Source: a bacterium (GTDB lineage Bacteria > Patescibacteriota > Minisyncoccia > Phycocordibacterales > CAIZLB01). Taken from it: 34,393 nucleotides of DNA. Position numbers and translations under genes: made by a program. The stretch spans positions 1 to 34,393 of the forward strand of contig JAIXXV010000018.1 in assembly GCA_027490575.1 (NCBI GenBank), written 5' to 3'. The notes beneath the pieces are model-generated. The model was not told where the DNA came from. It ran no database searches and saw nothing but the letters and a program-made list of their open reading frames with translations. Every line of letters starts with the position of its first letter. Position 1 is the first letter of the stretch. Positions 34,392-34,393 of this stretch are shown here, piece by piece.

Positions 34392-34393
34392 TA

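Larger units (their letters stand above)
33851..34393. repeat. Diverged direct terminal repeat, right copy
   Basis: The partner of 1-543, same length and order, about 87% identical by hand count. Differences are spread over the HNH gene and the non-coding part (14 substitutions in 421-468 alone), while the last 75 bases, with the cre-like site and terS -10 element, are identical. The copy ends exactly where the left copy continues into the terS start. Confidence 0.93.

Noticed and set aside
1-34393. tRNA genes, integrase with attachment site, or repressor of a temperate phage
   Set aside because: I looked for cloverleaf-like segments in the gaps and for recombinase or repressor motifs in all plausible reading frames and found none; the gaps are too short and are explained by promoters and terminators.

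Overview
The window is an almost complete, tightly packed tailed-phage genome (Caudoviricetes, siphovirus-type tail with a long tape measure). It most likely comes from a phage of an actinobacterium. The strongest pointer is a pair of WhiB-family iron-sulfur regulators (23678-24313, minus strand), a family restricted to Actinobacteria and their phages. Balanced base composition and several proteins typical of aquatic phages would suit a freshwater actinobacterium such as the Microbacteriaceae, but that last step is inference. No integrase, excisionase, immunity repressor, DNA polymerase or tRNA was seen, so a strictly lytic life style is the simplest reading. All genes except the two whiB genes lie on the plus strand, many with ATGA, GTGA or TAATG overlaps.

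Layout. 1-543 and 33851-34393 are two diverged copies of one segment (HNH nuclease gene plus the non-coding region before terS), so the sequence closes on itself with a unit near 33.85 kb. 548-4400 holds DNA packaging: TerS, a P-loop kinase-like protein, TerL, a tiny membrane protein and the portal. 4400-7820 holds head assembly: a small structural protein, a HAD phosphatase/prohead protease fusion, a small protein and the major capsid protein, with terminators before and after the capsid gene. 7901-10166 is a sugar module (GT4 and GT2-like glycosyltransferases, TagD-like nucleotidyltransferase) inserted inside the head genes. 10176-16439 is the head-tail junction and tail, with a -1 frameshift tail chaperone pair and an 826-residue tape measure. 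16448-21718 holds fibres and adhesins, including a glycine-rich fibre, three related beta-rich domains, and a (TP)20/cysteine-rich protein. A GT60-like glycosyltransferase follows (21712-22602), then lysis genes (22627-23623).

Right part. The whiB pair (minus strand) ends against the lysis genes at a hairpin terminator. From 24346 an early/replication operon runs to the end: YqaJ-type exonuclease, a likely annealing protein, HNH proteins, a helix-turn-helix replication protein with two 16-bp iteron-like repeats inside its gene, an SSB-like protein, a RusA resolvase, many very small proteins, a NrdH-like redoxin, a metallophosphoesterase, a DNA methyltransferase, a zinc ribbon, a possible PD-(D/E)XK nuclease and an HNH nuclease that leads back to terS.

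Most noteworthy: (i) a GT60-like glycosyltransferase next to a threonine-proline stalk protein, together with a separate sugar module, suggesting a glycosylated virion; (ii) a recurrent leaderless promoter pattern (TANNNT, six or seven bases, start codon); (iii) catabolite-operator-like sites before terS; (iv) a candidate lambda-like origin inside the initiator gene; (v) the diverged terminal repeat.
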